NCBI RefSeq assembly: GCF_009733815.1 | Contig: NZ_WNXY01000003.1 | Location: forward strand, 372,001 to 436,000 | Length of the DNA: 64,000 bases | Direction of reading: 5' to 3' | From: Pseudactinotalea suaedae | GTDB taxonomy: Bacteria; Actinomycetota; Actinomycetes; Actinomycetales; Beutenbergiaceae | Shown: piece by piece, positions 30,499 through 39,530 of the stretch | Layout: every line of letters begins with the position of its first letter | How positions within the stretch are numbered: the stretch's first letter is position 1 | Made by a program: the position numbers and the translations under genes | Notes under the pieces: model-generated | What the model was told of the DNA's origin: nothing | Database searches by the model: none | The model's input: only the letters and a program-made list of their open reading frames with translations

Positions 30499-33473
30499 CA
30501 GGACGATCCCCCTTCGCTGCGCGACGCGCCGACCTCGGCCGCGGGTCGGATGTCGTTGGGGGTGTCGCGCGGGGAGTCGAACGCGATCTCCGGTGCGGAC
30601 GTCCCGGCCGCCTCACCTTGGCGGTCGACCTCCGCGCCGAGCGTGCGGAGCACGTCGAGCACGAGGCCGACGACGACGAGGAAGACGCCGATGTCGAACA
30701 GCAGGGTGGACACGATCTTGATGTCGCCGAAGATCCCGGCGGAGAACTCGATCACGACCGACTGCAGCATGGTGCCCCCGAACAGCAGCGGGATGGCCCC
30801 GCCGCCGGCGGAGAGGAACAGCCCGGTCCCCAGCAGCGCACCCGGCAGCACCGGCGCCGCTTCTCCGAGCTCGAAGCGACCACCGGCGAGATAGCGGATC
30901 ACCAGCCCGACACCCGCGACGATGCCGGCCGCGAACCCTCCCCCGGGTGCGTTGTGCCCGCTGAAGAGCAGGAACAACGAGTAGAGCAGCATCGTGTGGA
31001 AGACGAGTCGCGTGGTGACCTCGAGGATCACCGAGCGTCGCTGCGGGGCGAGCGTCTCGCCGCCGGAGAGCCACTGGCGGCCACGCCCCCCGCTCGGCGC
31101 CCCGCCGGCGGCGCGCAGCGGTGCGAGGGGATCCGGGACGTCCTCGGCCCAGACCGAGGAGCGGTCGGCGTCGCGGGCACGCAGCACCGAGCCCGAGCGG
31201 GTGCGCAGGAAGATCAGCGAGGCGACGCCGGTGGCGGCGGCCAGCAGAACCGAGATCTCGCCCATCGTGTCCCAGGCGCGGATGTCCACGAGCGTCACGT
31301 TGACGACGTTCTTGCCGTACCCGAAGACGTAGGCCTCCTCGGGGAACAGCACCCAGATAGGTTCGTCGACCCGGTAGCCGGGCGCGACCAGGGCGAGCGC
31401 CATCACGGTGAGAGCCACCGCGACCGCGAGCACGATCCGCCACCACCGGTCGGCTGCGAGCGGCCGGTTCGAGTAGTAGGCCGGCAGCCGTCGCAGCACG
31501 AGGACGAAGATCACGATGAAGACCGTCTCGACGAGTGCCTGCGTCAGCGCGAGGTCGGGTGCACCGTGGATCGCGAACAGCATGACCACGCCGTAGCCGG
31601 TGATTCCGGCGAGGATCGCCGACTTCAGGCGCCGCCGGGCCCGTGCGGTCAGCACGGCACCGATGACCACGACGACGCCGACGACCGCCTGTGCCGGGGT
31701 GTCCCACCAGCGCCACGAGGCCACCGTCACCCCGCCCACGGCCATCGCCGTGGTGGCCGAGATGACCATGACCGTCAGGATCACGGCGAGGTAGAGCGGC
31801 AGGGAGCCGCGCTGGGTGCGCGAGGTGATGACGACGGCCACCCGGTCCAGCCGCCGCATCATGGAGCGGTAGACCTGGTCCATGTCCGGGAGCTTCGGCG
31901 CACGCCCCTGCAGCCGTTCGACCCTCTCCCGTACCAGGAACAACCCGGTGCCGGCCCCGATGATCAGGATCGTGAGCAGCACCGGCAGCCCCCACCCGGC
32001 CCACAGCGCGAGGTGGCCGGGCTCACCGGTCGGGTACGTCTCGGCGTAGGGAAGCAGCAGCGTCTCGCCCATCAGCGGGAACACGCCGGCGAGGACACCC
32101 AGCACCGCGAGCACGTTCGGGGAGACGAACAGGCCAGCAGCCTCGCGGTCCACCGGCCGGTCCTCGACGCCCTTCTTGCTGCCGAACGCACCCCAGAGGA
32201 ACCGGGCGCCGTAGGCGAAGGTCAGGATCGAACCGACGACGACGATGACCAGGGTCACGGTCGAGGCGACGTCGTCGGTGCGCAGGCTCGCGAGCACCGC
32301 CTCCTTGCCGACGTACCCGGCGGCGGGCGGGATGCCGACCATCGAGGCCGTCGCCAGCAGTGCAGGGATGAAGGCCCAGCGCAGGGTGCGGTGCAGCCCC
32401 GACAGCTCGCGCAGGTCACGGGTGCCGGTGGCGGCGTCGACCACACCGACCGTGAGGAACAGGGCCGCCTTGAACATCGCGTGCGCGCCCACGAGTGCCA
32501 GACCCGCGAGCGCGACGCCCTGATCGGGCTGGCCGACCAGCAGGATGAGGAAACCGAGCTGGGAGACGGTGCCGAACGCGAGCACCAGCTTGAGGTCGTG
32601 CTGCCGCAGCGCGCGGTATCCACCGAGGATCATCGTGACCCCCGCGCTGACGAGCACGGTGTAGCGCCAGGCAGGCACCTCGGCGTACCCGGGCGCGAGC
32701 CGCGCGACCAGGTAGACGCCGGCCTTGACCATCGCCGCGGCGTGCAGGTACGCCGAGACCGGGGTGGGGGCGGCCATGGCACCCGGGAGCCAGAAGTGGA
32801 ACGGCACCAGGGCGGACTTGCTCAGCGCGCCGACGAGCAGACAGATCAGGGCGACCGGCAGCAGCGGGCCGGAGCTGTCGATCGGGTTGGCGACGAGCTC
32901 CCGCAACGAGTACGAGCCGCCGTCGATCTGGCCGAGGATCACGATGCCACCGAGCATCGCCAGACCACCGAAGGTGGTGACGATGATCGCCTGCATCGCG
33001 GCGCGGCGGGCGCCCTTGCGGTCGAAGTAGTGGCCCACCAGCAGGTAGGAGAAGACCGTCGTCAGCTCCCAGAACACGTACAGCACGAGCGTGTTGTCGG
33101 TGGTGACGAGGCCGAGCATCGCGCCGGCGAACCCGACGAACACCGCGGCGAACCGGCCGAGATACTTGGCGCCGGTGGCGAAGTACCAGGAGCAGTAGAA
33201 GAGCACGAACGTGCCGACGCCGCCGACGATCACCGTCATGAACCACGACAGCACGTCGAGGCGGAAGTCGAGGTTCATCCCGATCGCCGGCATCCAGTCC
33301 AGCGAGACCATCGGGCCGTCCCCCGCCAGCACCGCCGGGGTCTGCACCAACGCCCAGATCGCCGTCGCAGCGGGCGCCGCCGCCAGCACGAGGAAGCCCC
33401 GCCGCCCCATCAGCCTCATGAGCGCGGGCGCGACGAGAGCCGCCGCGATGTGCGCCAACAGAAGCTGCAGCAC
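30498..33473 (-). CDS. mrpA: Monovalent cation/H+ antiporter subunit A with fused MrpB-like domain
   Basis: This 991-aa protein is the largest Mrp subunit. The NuoL-like core (about residues 1-490) has YVFWELTTVFSYLLVGHYFD with the TM5 Glu and SKSALVPFHFWLPGAMAAPT with the TM7 Lys. The middle carries DUF4040/MbeB-like helices (ILAGITGYGVVMLFAIHGAPDLALTQALVE in part). The C-terminal part (about 830-960) is MrpB-like, with LFSGHNAPGGGFAAGIVAG. A separate mrpB gene is therefore absent. The GTG at 33473 begins the first TM helix. It heads the operon A-C-D-E-F-G. In the complex it forms the ion pathway and a proton path. Confidence 0.95.
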   Translation of the reverse strand: MLQLLLAHIAAALVAPALMRLMGRRGFLVLAAAPAATAIWALVQTPAVLAGDGPMVSLDWMPAIGMNLDFRLDVLSWFMTVIVGGVGTFVLFYCSWYFATGAKYLGRFAAVFVGFAGAMLGLVTTDNTLVLYVFWELTTVFSYLLVGHYFDRKGARRAAMQAIIVTTFGGLAMLGGIVILGQIDGGSYSLRELVANPIDSSGPLLPVALICLLVGALSKSALVPFHFWLPGAMAAPTPVSAYLHAAAMVKAGVYLVARLAPGYAEVPAWRYTVLVSAGVTMILGGYRALRQHDLKLVLAFGTVSQLGFLILLVGQPDQGVALAGLALVGAHAMFKAALFLTVGVVDAATGTRDLRELSGLHRTLRWAFIPALLATASMVGIPPAAGYVGKEAVLASLRTDDVASTVTLVIVVVGSILTFAYGARFLWGAFGSKKGVEDRPVDREAAGLFVSPNVLAVLGVLAGVFPLMGETLLLPYAETYPTGEPGHLALWAGWGLPVLLTILIIGAGTGLFLVRERVERLQGRAPKLPDMDQVYRSMMRRLDRVAVVITSRTQRGSLPLYLAVILTVMVISATTAMAVGGVTVASWRWWDTPAQAVVGVVVVIGAVLTARARRRLKSAILAGITGYGVVMLFAIHGAPDLALTQALVETVFIVIFVLVLRRLPAYYSNRPLAADRWWRIVLAVAVALTVMALALVAPGYRVDEPIWVLFPEEAYVFGYGKNVVNVTLVDIRAWDTMGEISVLLAAATGVASLIFLRTRSGSVLRARDADRSSVWAEDVPDPLAPLRAAGGAPSGGRGRQWLSGGETLAPQRRSVILEVTTRLVFHTMLLYSLFLLFSGHNAPGGGFAAGIVAGVGLVIRYLAGGRFELGEAAPVLPGALLGTGLFLSAGGGAIPLLFGGTMLQSVVIEFSAGIFGDIKIVSTLLFDIGVFLVVVGLVLDVLRTLGAEVDRQGEAAGTSAPEIAFDSPRDTPNDIRPAAEVGASRSEGGSS

Positions 33474-33636
33474 GTCCGCTCCGAACTGTGGGGGTGGGCG
33501 TGGTCAAGGGACGTCGAGCGAACCAGCGCTGGACCCTTGGGAGGGTCTGAGGACCGAGGCGTCGCCGCAACGCTGGCATTCTACCGGCGCGAAAGCGGGC
33601 ACCGTCCCCGCGTCCCGTATGTGGAGGGGGCGGGGC

Positions 33637-34533
33637 TCAGTCGAGCGTGACGAGGAACCCGTCGTCGTCGACGACGTAGCCGCCGACGGATTCGAGCAGC
33701 GCCTTGGTGGCGGCGTCGACCCTCTCGACGGCCTCGCCCGGCACGCTCGATCCGGCCGGGTGACAGCGCACCTCGTACAGGATGGTCCCGGCCGGCAGCA
33801 GACCCGCCAGCACCGGCGGCACCCCGATGGCCGCCTCGACGGCGACCGACCAGACCGTGCCGTCCGGACCGGTGGCGAGCACCCCGTAGGAGTCGGTGAC
33901 GTCGGGCTCGGCGAGCGCCGCCGCGTCGTAGGCGTCCGCCTCGGCGTGCAGCCAGCGCCGCTCCCCCTCGTCGGCGAGCAGGCTCGTGCCGCTGGCAGCG
34001 TCGGGCGGGAGGCCGCGCCGTCCGGCGCCCTCGAGGTCGCCGCCCTCCAGCGAGACCCCCGGCAGGTGTGGCGTGAGCACGTGCACCAGCGCGTCGGGGT
34101 GCAGCCAGATCTCGCTGTAGAGCAGCAGGTCCGTGTGGGGCGGCGGGGTCAGCAGCGAACCGGTGCTGGTGAGCACGGCGCCGCCGAGCCTGCGCGCCAG
34201 CGCGAGCCCCAGCTCGAGCATCTCGCGCTCGGTGCCGCCTGGCTCGCCCTCGGCGAAGGCGTCGAGCAGACCGCCGCGACCCCGCAGCTCCACCGGGACC
34301 GGGGCGCCACGCTGCTCGGGCGCCTCGAGCCGGTAGAGGGCAACCGCCCAGGCGGGGAGGTCGGCCACCGCTGCCGGCACCGGGCCCTCGACCAGGCACC
34401 CGGGCAGGACGTCCATGCGGAGGTGAGCTCCGCCGTCGTCGAGGACCTCGGAGGGGAACCGGGACAGGACGAGAGCCTGGACGTCAGCGGGTGTGACGCC
34501 GTCGGGCACGACCAGGAGGTGACCCGGCTGCAT
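33637..34533 (-). CDS. Hypothetical protein coupled to dcd
   Basis: This 298-aa soluble protein is not recognised. It has no signal peptide or membrane segment and is acidic. Visible features are an N-terminal alpha/beta start (HLLVVPDGVTPADVQALVLS), a Gly-rich stretch around residues 83-100 (RGRGGLLDAFAEGEPGG), and LALARRLGGAVLTSTGSLLT. The last 80 residues are regular alpha/beta (VLAGLLPAGTILYEVRCHP, VDAATKALLESVGGYVVDDD). Its ATG shares one base with the dcd stop codon (TGATG at 34531-34535), so it is co-translated with dCTP deaminase. A link to nucleotide metabolism would be inference from position only. Confidence 0.7.
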   Translation of the reverse strand: MQPGHLLVVPDGVTPADVQALVLSRFPSEVLDDGGAHLRMDVLPGCLVEGPVPAAVADLPAWAVALYRLEAPEQRGAPVPVELRGRGGLLDAFAEGEPGGTEREMLELGLALARRLGGAVLTSTGSLLTPPPHTDLLLYSEIWLHPDALVHVLTPHLPGVSLEGGDLEGAGRRGLPPDAASGTSLLADEGERRWLHAEADAYDAAALAEPDVTDSYGVLATGPDGTVWSVAVEAAIGVPPVLAGLLPAGTILYEVRCHPAGSSVPGEAVERVDAATKALLESVGGYVVDDDGFLVTLD

Positions 34534-35120
34534 CAGCCGACGTCGGTGCGGTGGAAACCCACGTGCGAGCGTGAGGCGGTCGGGCCCCGCTGGTTCTGGT
34601 ACCGCGACCCGGAGGCGCCCGAGCCGTACGGGCGCTCGGAGGGGCTGGTGAGGCGGAAGTAGCAGAGCTGGCCGATCTTCATCCCCGGCCAGAGCGTGAT
34701 CGGCAGCGTCGCGACATTGCTCAGCTCCAGGGTGACGTGGCCCGAGAAGCCGGGATCGATGAAGCCGGCCGTCGAGTGCGTCAGGAGCCCGAGACGACCG
34801 AGGGAGGACTTGCCCTCCAGACGCGCGGCCACGTCATCGGGAAGGGTGACGAGCTCGAACGTGGAGCCGAGGACGAACTCCCCCGGGTGCAGCACGAACG
34901 CCTCGTCCGGCCGGACCTCGACCAGGCGGGTCAGGTCCGGCTGGTCGGCGGCGGGATCGATCACCGGGTACTTGTGGTTGTCGAAGAGGCGGAAGTAGCG
35001 GTCGAGCCGGACATCGATCGAGGACGGCTGGATCATCGCCTCGTCGAACGGCTCCAGCACGATACGGCCAGAGCTCAGCTCGACGCGCAGATCGCGGTCA
35101 GAGAGCAGCACGGGCGCCAC
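34533..35120 (-). CDS. dcd: dCTP deaminase
   Basis: This 195-aa protein of the trimeric dCTP deaminase/dUTPase fold opens with [16 protein letters not shown] and contains [16 protein letters not shown] (about residues 31-46). The catalytic region [20 protein letters not shown] is followed by [16 protein letters not shown] with the essential Glu. The C-terminal [19 protein letters not shown] closes the active site. It deaminates dCTP to dUTP. Actinobacterial relatives can be bifunctional, going on to dUMP; the sequence does not settle that here. The 35120 start gives [11 protein letters not shown]; a GTG three codons in is an alternative. Confidence 0.94.
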   Translation of the reverse strand: MAPVLLSDRDLRVELSSGRIVLEPFDEAMIQPSSIDVRLDRYFRLFDNHKYPVIDPAADQPDLTRLVEVRPDEAFVLHPGEFVLGSTFELVTLPDDVAARLEGKSSLGRLGLLTHSTAGFIDPGFSGHVTLELSNVATLPITLWPGMKIGQLCYFRLTSPSERPYGSGASGSRYQNQRGPTASRSHVGFHRTDVG

Positions 35121-35162
35121 GGTATCAACGGCCCGGCACGCGGCCGGCCGCCCGGTGCCCGT

Positions 35163-35591
35163 TCAGGCGGCCGGTGCGGAGATGTTCACCATCCAGCCGA
35201 CGCCGAACCTGTCGGTGAGCATCCCGAAGTGGTCACCCCAGGGAGCCTGCGTGAGCGGCTCCACGATCGTGGCGCCCTCGGCGAGCTTCTCCCAGTAGCC
35301 GGTGAGCTCGGCCTCGTCGTCGCCCGACAACGAGACCGAGATGTTGCCGCCCGGGCTGTGCTCGACCGAGCCGGGGGTGTCGGCGACCATGAGGTTGAAG
35401 CCCGCGGGGGTGCCGAGGTAGCCGTGCATGACCTTGGCGGCATCCGAGGGATCGCCGCCGGCGTCGGCGGAGAAACCGGAGTCGCCGAACGTCATGATGC
35501 TCGGCTCACCGCCGAACACACCGGCGTAGAACTCCAACGCCTCCCGTGCGTTGTCACGGAAGCTGATGTACGGGTTGAGCATGCTGGCCAT
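35163..35591 (-). CDS. PhnB-like VOC family protein
   Basis: This 142-aa protein is of the PhnB/DUF1338-unlike 3-demethylubiquinone methyltransferase-like VOC group. LNPYISFRDNAREALEFYAG opens it, VMHGYLGTPAGFNLMVADTP lies in the middle, and WGDHFGMLTDRFGVGWMVNI closes it. This is the standard paired beta-alpha-beta layout of such proteins. The metal-binding residues of true glyoxalases are not obvious, so an enzymatic role is uncertain. The ATG at 35591 (MASMLNPY) fits; the frame upstream is Arg-rich and is excluded. It is divergent from the truncated hemoglobin gene. Confidence 0.83.
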   Translation of the reverse strand: MASMLNPYISFRDNAREALEFYAGVFGGEPSIMTFGDSGFSADAGGDPSDAAKVMHGYLGTPAGFNLMVADTPGSVEHSPGGNISVSLSGDDEAELTGYWEKLAEGATIVEPLTQAPWGDHFGMLTDRFGVGWMVNISAPAA

Positions 35592-35705
35592 GGTGGCTCC
35601 TGACGCGGACCGTGGTGAGGCGGCCAGGATCCCACCGATGAGGCGACGGCGGAAGGATTTCGACAACGGGAACCGTGCTGCGGCTCAGGGTGCGACCCTG
35701 GTGCG

Positions 35706-36149
35706 GTGACCTCGATCTACGCAGCGATGGGCGGCGAGGACGCCGTGCAGAGGCTCGCGCAGGCGTGGCACACGCGGTGCCTGGCCGACCCGGTCGTCAG
35801 CCACGCCTTCGCCCGCGGCCACCATCCCGCCCACACCGACCGGCTCGCCGCCTACTGGGGTGAGCAGCTGGGTGGCCCGGCGCGCTACACCGCGACGATC
35901 GGGGATCACAGCGGCGTGCTCGCGATGCACAGCGGCAACGGCGAGCACCACGAGATGGATCGCCTCGCCGAGGCGTGCTTCGCCGGGGCGCTCGACGACG
36001 TCGCCATCACCGAGCCCCGGCTCCGCGAGAGCCTGACGGCGTGGTTCACAGCGATGATCGCCGAGATGAGCCGGTTCCCCGACAGCCGTGGCGACGTCCC
36101 CGCGGGGGAGTCCGTGCCGAAGTGGAGCTGGGACGGCCGGGTGGGCTGA
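35706..36149 (+). CDS. Group II-like truncated hemoglobin
   Basis: This 147-aa small globin has the truncated 2-on-2 layout. It begins SIYAAMGGEDAVQRLAQAWH, has the middle segment YWGEQLGGPARYT (about residues 55-67), and then the loop MHSGNGEHHEMDRLAEACF (about 80-98) typical of this actinobacterial branch. A His there is the probable proximal heme ligand. The family binds O2, NO or peroxide and is linked with NO detoxification or O2 delivery; which applies here is unknown. The GTG at 35706 directly precedes the first helix. It converges with pgi. Confidence 0.85.
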   Translation: MTSIYAAMGGEDAVQRLAQAWHTRCLADPVVSHAFARGHHPAHTDRLAAYWGEQLGGPARYTATIGDHSGVLAMHSGNGEHHEMDRLAEACFAGALDDVAITEPRLRESLTAWFTAMIAEMSRFPDSRGDVPAGESVPKWSWDGRVG

Positions 36150-36197
36150 CCGCCCTCGCGGCGACGAGACGCGACGCAGGGTGAGCCCGACGCAGCC

Positions 36198-37904
36198 TCA
36201 GCCGCGCAGCTCGCGGTACCTGCTCACGAGCGCCCGGGTGGAGGGGTCCTGCTCGGCGAGGGCGTCGTCGTCGCCGAGAACCGCCGGGGCGATCTCGAGC
36301 GCGAGCTTCTTGCCGAGCTCGACACCCCACTGGTCGAAGGAGTCGATGCCCCAGACCACGCCCTGGACGAACGTGATGTGCTCGTACAGCGCGACCAGCT
36401 GACCCAGCACCGAGGGCGTGATGGCGGGGGCGAGGATCGACGTCGTCGGCCTGTTGCCCTCGAAGGTGCGGGCCGCGACCAGCGCCTCGTCGGTGGTGCC
36501 CTCAGCACGGACCTCGTCGGCGGTCTTGCCGAACGCGAGGGCCTTCGTCTGGGCGAAGAAGTTCGCGAGGAACAGGGCGTGGACATCGACGCTGTCGCCC
36601 GCCCCGGCTGTGTCGTCTGTGTCCACCAACGGATGAGCCGGGTTGGCAGCGGCGATGAAGTCGGCCGGGATGAGCCGGGTTCCCTGATGGATCAGCTGGT
36701 AGAACGCGTGCTGGCCGTTGGTGCCGGGCTCGCCCCAGAACACCTCGCCCGTGTCATACTCGACGTGCGTGCCGTCGCTGCGCACGGACTTGCCGTTGGA
36801 CTCCATCGTCAGCTGCTGCAGGTACGCCGCGAACCGGTGCAGGTACTGCGCGTACGGCAGCACCGCGTGCGTGTGGGCGCCGAGGAAGTTCGTGTACCAG
36901 ACGTTGAGCAGGCCCATCAGCACGGGCACGTTCTCGGCGAGCTCGGTCGTCGCGAAGTGGGTGTCGACGGCGTGGAACCCAGCGAGCATGTCGGCGAACC
37001 CGCTCGGCCCGATCGCGATCGCGAGGCTGAGCCCGATCGCCGAGTCCAGCGAGTAGCGGCCTCCCACCCAATCCCAGAAGCCGAACGCGTTGGCGGGGTC
37101 GATGCCGAACGCCTCGACCTTGTCCAGGGCGGTGGACACGGCCACGAAGTGCTTGGCGACGGCCTCGTTGCGCGCCTCGTCGGTGTCCTCCAAGGCATCC
37201 GCGTTGCGCAGCCCCTCCCAGAGCCAGGCCCGCGCGAGCCGAGCGTTGGTGAGCGTCTCGAGCGTGCCGAAGGTCTTGGAGGCGACGATGAACAGCGTCG
37301 TCTCGGGGTCGAGGTCCGCCGTCGTGGTGGCGATGTCGGTCGGGTCGATGTTGGACACGAAGCGGCATGTCAGGCCCGCCTGCACATAGGGCTTCAGCGC
37401 CTCGTACGCCATCACCGGGCCGAGGTCGGAGCCGCCGATGCCGATGTTGACGACCGTTTCGACGCGCTTGCCCGTGACCCCGGTCCACTCCCCCGACCGG
37501 ACCTGGTCGGCGAAGGAGTACATCCGGCCGAGGACCTCGTGGACGTCGTGGTCGATGTCCTGGCCGTCGACGACCAGAGCCGGCTCCGCACCTTCGGGGC
37601 GGCGCAGCGCGGTGTGCAGGACCGCACGGTCCTCGGTGGTGTTGATGTGCGCGCCGGAGAACATCGCCCCGATGTGCTCGCGCAGCTCGACGTCCTCGGC
37701 GAGCTGGACGAGCCGGGCGAGCGTCTCGTCGGTGACGAGGTTCTTCGACAGGTCCACGAACAGGTCACCGAGCTGGTGGCTCATCCGCGCGGCACGGTCG
37801 GGATCCTCGGCGAACCACCCCCGCAGGTCCGGGACCAGCTCGTCCCGGTGCTTGGTGAGATCCGCCCATGCGGGCGTCGTGGTGGGGTCGATCGCTGCGC
37901 TCAC
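36198..37904 (-). CDS. pgi: Glucose-6-phosphate isomerase
   Basis: This 568-aa glycolytic enzyme interconverts glucose 6-phosphate and fructose 6-phosphate. [20 protein letters not shown] (about residues 150-169) is the phosphosugar-binding loop and [20 protein letters not shown] the second. [20 protein letters not shown] and the signature [20 protein letters not shown] are intact, as is the catalytic His region. Length is that of the large bacterial PGI type. The GTG at 37904 has the Shine-Dalgarno AGGAG six bases upstream. It is probably a stand-alone unit. Confidence 0.96.
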   Translation of the reverse strand: MSAAIDPTTTPAWADLTKHRDELVPDLRGWFAEDPDRAARMSHQLGDLFVDLSKNLVTDETLARLVQLAEDVELREHIGAMFSGAHINTTEDRAVLHTALRRPEGAEPALVVDGQDIDHDVHEVLGRMYSFADQVRSGEWTGVTGKRVETVVNIGIGGSDLGPVMAYEALKPYVQAGLTCRFVSNIDPTDIATTTADLDPETTLFIVASKTFGTLETLTNARLARAWLWEGLRNADALEDTDEARNEAVAKHFVAVSTALDKVEAFGIDPANAFGFWDWVGGRYSLDSAIGLSLAIAIGPSGFADMLAGFHAVDTHFATTELAENVPVLMGLLNVWYTNFLGAHTHAVLPYAQYLHRFAAYLQQLTMESNGKSVRSDGTHVEYDTGEVFWGEPGTNGQHAFYQLIHQGTRLIPADFIAAANPAHPLVDTDDTAGAGDSVDVHALFLANFFAQTKALAFGKTADEVRAEGTTDEALVAARTFEGNRPTTSILAPAITPSVLGQLVALYEHITFVQGVVWGIDSFDQWGVELGKKLALEIAPAVLGDDDALAEQDPSTRALVSRYRELRG

Positions 37905-37988
37905 GGGTGCTCCTGCGTCTCGCCTGATCCGGTGCCTCGTTCAGATTAGGGCACGACGGCGGAGCGTCGGCTTGTCTGTCCAGCCGGG

Positions 37989-38019
37989 TTGAACGGGCCC
38001 CTCGGGAGGTGGGTACACT
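37989..38019 (+). promoter_or_regulatory. Promoter of tRNA-Gly
   Basis: A TTGAAC -35 (37989-37994) and a TACACT -10 (38014-38019) are separated by 19 bp. They would start transcription about 25 nt before the mature tRNA 5' end. The spacer is slightly long, so the exact -35 is less certain than the -10. Confidence 0.55.
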
Positions 38020-38049
38020 GGCTGCTGCCTCGGGCCGACGGCCCGAACT

Positions 38050-38120
38050 GCGGGTGTAGTTCAATGGTAGAACATCAGCTTCCCAAGCTGATAGCGCGGG
38101 TTCGATTCCCGTCACCCGCT
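38050..38120 (+). tRNA. tRNA-Gly (anticodon CCC)
   Basis: The 71-nt gene folds as a cloverleaf. Acceptor arm GCGGGTG pairs with CACCCGC, with discriminator T38120. The D arm is GTTC..GAAC, the anticodon stem TCAGC pairs with GCTGA around loop TTCCCAA, and the T arm is GCGGG TTCGATT CCCGT. The anticodon CCC is at 38082-38084 and reads GGG codons. CCA is not encoded. It is a single gene, with its own promoter and a terminator 11 bp after the gene. Confidence 0.97.
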
Positions 38121-38130
38121 CTCATGTCAC

Positions 38131-38159
38131 GGCCGCCCGACGACGTCGAGGCGGCCTTT
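38131..38159 (+). terminator. Intrinsic terminator after tRNA-Gly
   Basis: GGCCGCC (38131-38137) and GGCGGCC (38150-38156) form a perfect 7-bp stem around a 12-nt loop, followed by a short T run (38157-38159). Confidence 0.75.
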
Positions 38160-38235
38160 GTCATGTGAGCGGGTGCCGGGACTCGGGAGGAGGAGCGCCC
38201 ACCGAGGAACGAGCTGGTCGCGACGACGGCTCCCG

Positions 38236-38844
38236 TCACCCCAGCTCAGGTGCTGCGGACCGCGGGTAGCCGCCGAGCAGCCGGCGCAGACGTGCGAGCG
38301 CACGGTCCCGGACCGCGGCGGGATCCTCGCCGCTCGAGTCGTCGTGGCCACGCAGCGCGTGCACGAGAACGGTGTCGATCAGCGCGGCCATCGCTTCCGG
38401 CTCGGGCTCACCGCTCGCCCGCAACGCCTCCTGCAGCGGGACCTGCAGCTGCTCGTGGAACTCCTGCATCGGCCCCTGCAGGACGTCGGGTCCCACGACC
38501 CGGGTGAGCGCCCGGGCGACCTCCTGGGCGGAGCTGGTGAAGAGATCGACGTTGGCTTCGATGTACGCCCAGACCCGGTCCTCGGGCGTCGCCGCGGCCT
38601 CGACGCGCGAGAGCACCTGGCGCACCCAGTCCGGGAACAGGTCGGCCACGACCGCGGCCATCAGCTCGTCGGCGGACGCGAAGTATTGGTAGACGCTGCT
38701 GCGAGCGAGCCCGGCGCGCTGCCCGACGATCGCCATCGACGGCGTCTCGGCGGTCTCGGCGAGCAGACCCATCGCCGCCTCGATCAACGCCCGACGCTGA
38801 CGCTGGTGGTGCTCAGCGACAGTCGGGGCCTGGATGCGAGGCAT
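38236..38844 (-). CDS. TetR family transcriptional regulator
   Basis: This 202-aa protein has an N-terminal helix-turn-helix (about residues 17-65) with AIVGQRAGLARSSVYQYFAS, the recognition-helix region that defines TetR proteins, followed by an all-helical ligand domain. The ATG at 38844 is supported by the GGAGGGGAG Shine-Dalgarno just upstream. It is divergent from a small membrane-protein gene across 248 bp, which is a possible target. No ligand is suggested by the sequence. Confidence 0.87.
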   Translation of the reverse strand: MPRIQAPTVAEHHQRQRRALIEAAMGLLAETAETPSMAIVGQRAGLARSSVYQYFASADELMAAVVADLFPDWVRQVLSRVEAAATPEDRVWAYIEANVDLFTSSAQEVARALTRVVGPDVLQGPMQEFHEQLQVPLQEALRASGEPEPEAMAALIDTVLVHALRGHDDSSGEDPAAVRDRALARLRRLLGGYPRSAAPELG

Positions 38845-39092
38845 CGCTCCCCTCCTGTCCTCTGACGCAGCTCACACAGCGGCGACGCTCACCGCTGCGA
38901 GGTTCCCGTCGACGGTTTCGAGCACGCGCGCGCAGTACCCGAGGATCTCACGACTCGCTGGCCCTGAGGCTGGGGCAACGTGTGAGCGCCCCATTCGCGA
39001 TCAGCGACACTACCTTCCTGGCACGCGGCGTCAGCCGGCGGTGGATGAGCTCGATTTCCTGCGGAGGCGGTTCCCGACGTACTGTCGGCAAC
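38845..39092. other. Divergent intergenic region between tetR-type gene and small membrane protein
   Basis: This 248-bp region should contain both promoters. A minus-strand frame here encodes a short stretch (RRLTPRARKVVSLIANGA) that weakly recalls a LuxR-type helix-turn-helix start but lacks the rest, so it is not called as a gene. I see no clear operator dyad. Confidence 0.35.
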
Positions 39093-39434
39093 ATGGACAT
39101 CGTCAAGGGAATCGTGCTCGTGCTGCACCTGGTCGGCTGGGCGATCGTGCTCGGCAGCACGATCGCGGGACTGCGTGAGACCAAGCTCTACCGTGGCGCC
39201 GTCCACGGCGTGCTGACCGCGCTCGTCACCGGCATCCTCATGGTCGGACTGCTCGAGATGGGGGACGGCGACGTCAACCACGTCAAGATCGCCGTCAAGC
39301 TCGTGATCGCGCTGCTGGTCACCGGGCTGGTCATCTACGCCCACCGCAACCCCGACAAGGTCAGCAAGGGCGTGCTCGGCGCGATCATCGGCCTGACGAC
39401 GACCAACGTCGCCATCGCGGTGCTCTGGTCCTGA
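39093..39434 (+). CDS. Small four-helix membrane protein of unknown function
   Basis: This 113-aa very hydrophobic protein has four predicted membrane helices (starting IVKGIVLVLHLVGWAIVLGS). A conserved-looking first helix with His and Gly and a loop GLRETKLYRGAVHG follow. Similar short proteins are widespread in actinobacteria without assigned function. The ATG at 39093 is chosen because the preceding in-frame residues are Ser/Arg-rich and unlike a coding N-terminus. Control by the divergent TetR-type protein is possible. Confidence 0.72.
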   Translation: MDIVKGIVLVLHLVGWAIVLGSTIAGLRETKLYRGAVHGVLTALVTGILMVGLLEMGDGDVNHVKIAVKLVIALLVTGLVIYAHRNPDKVSKGVLGAIIGLTTTNVAIAVLWS

Positions 39435-39441
39435 CGGTTCA

Positions 39442-39465
39442 GCCGCGCTGCCCCCGCAGCGCGGC
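39442..39465. terminator. Hairpin between convergent genes (probable bidirectional terminator)
   Basis: GCCGCGCTGC (39442-39451) and GCAGCGCGGC (39456-39465) form a perfect 10-bp stem with a CCCC loop, 7 bp after the membrane-protein stop and between convergent genes. There is no T run, so it would be a T-less type of terminator. Confidence 0.5.
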
Positions 39466-39530
39466 ACACCGCCGCCGGAGCCGCCGGACCCGCCCCCTGC
39501 CGGTGCCGACGGCTCCACGCGGCGCCCGCG

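Noticed and set aside
30618-33650. A 1010-codon plus-strand open frame
   Set aside because: Antisense to mrpA with Asp/Gln/Arg-rich composition; mrpA on the other strand has clear membrane helices and motifs.
38948-39184. Short minus-strand frame with a LuxR-like helix-turn-helix start (RRLTPRARKVVSLIANGA)
   Set aside because: Similarity covers only about 18 residues and lacks the recognition helix; it could be chance or a decayed fragment and cannot be supported.
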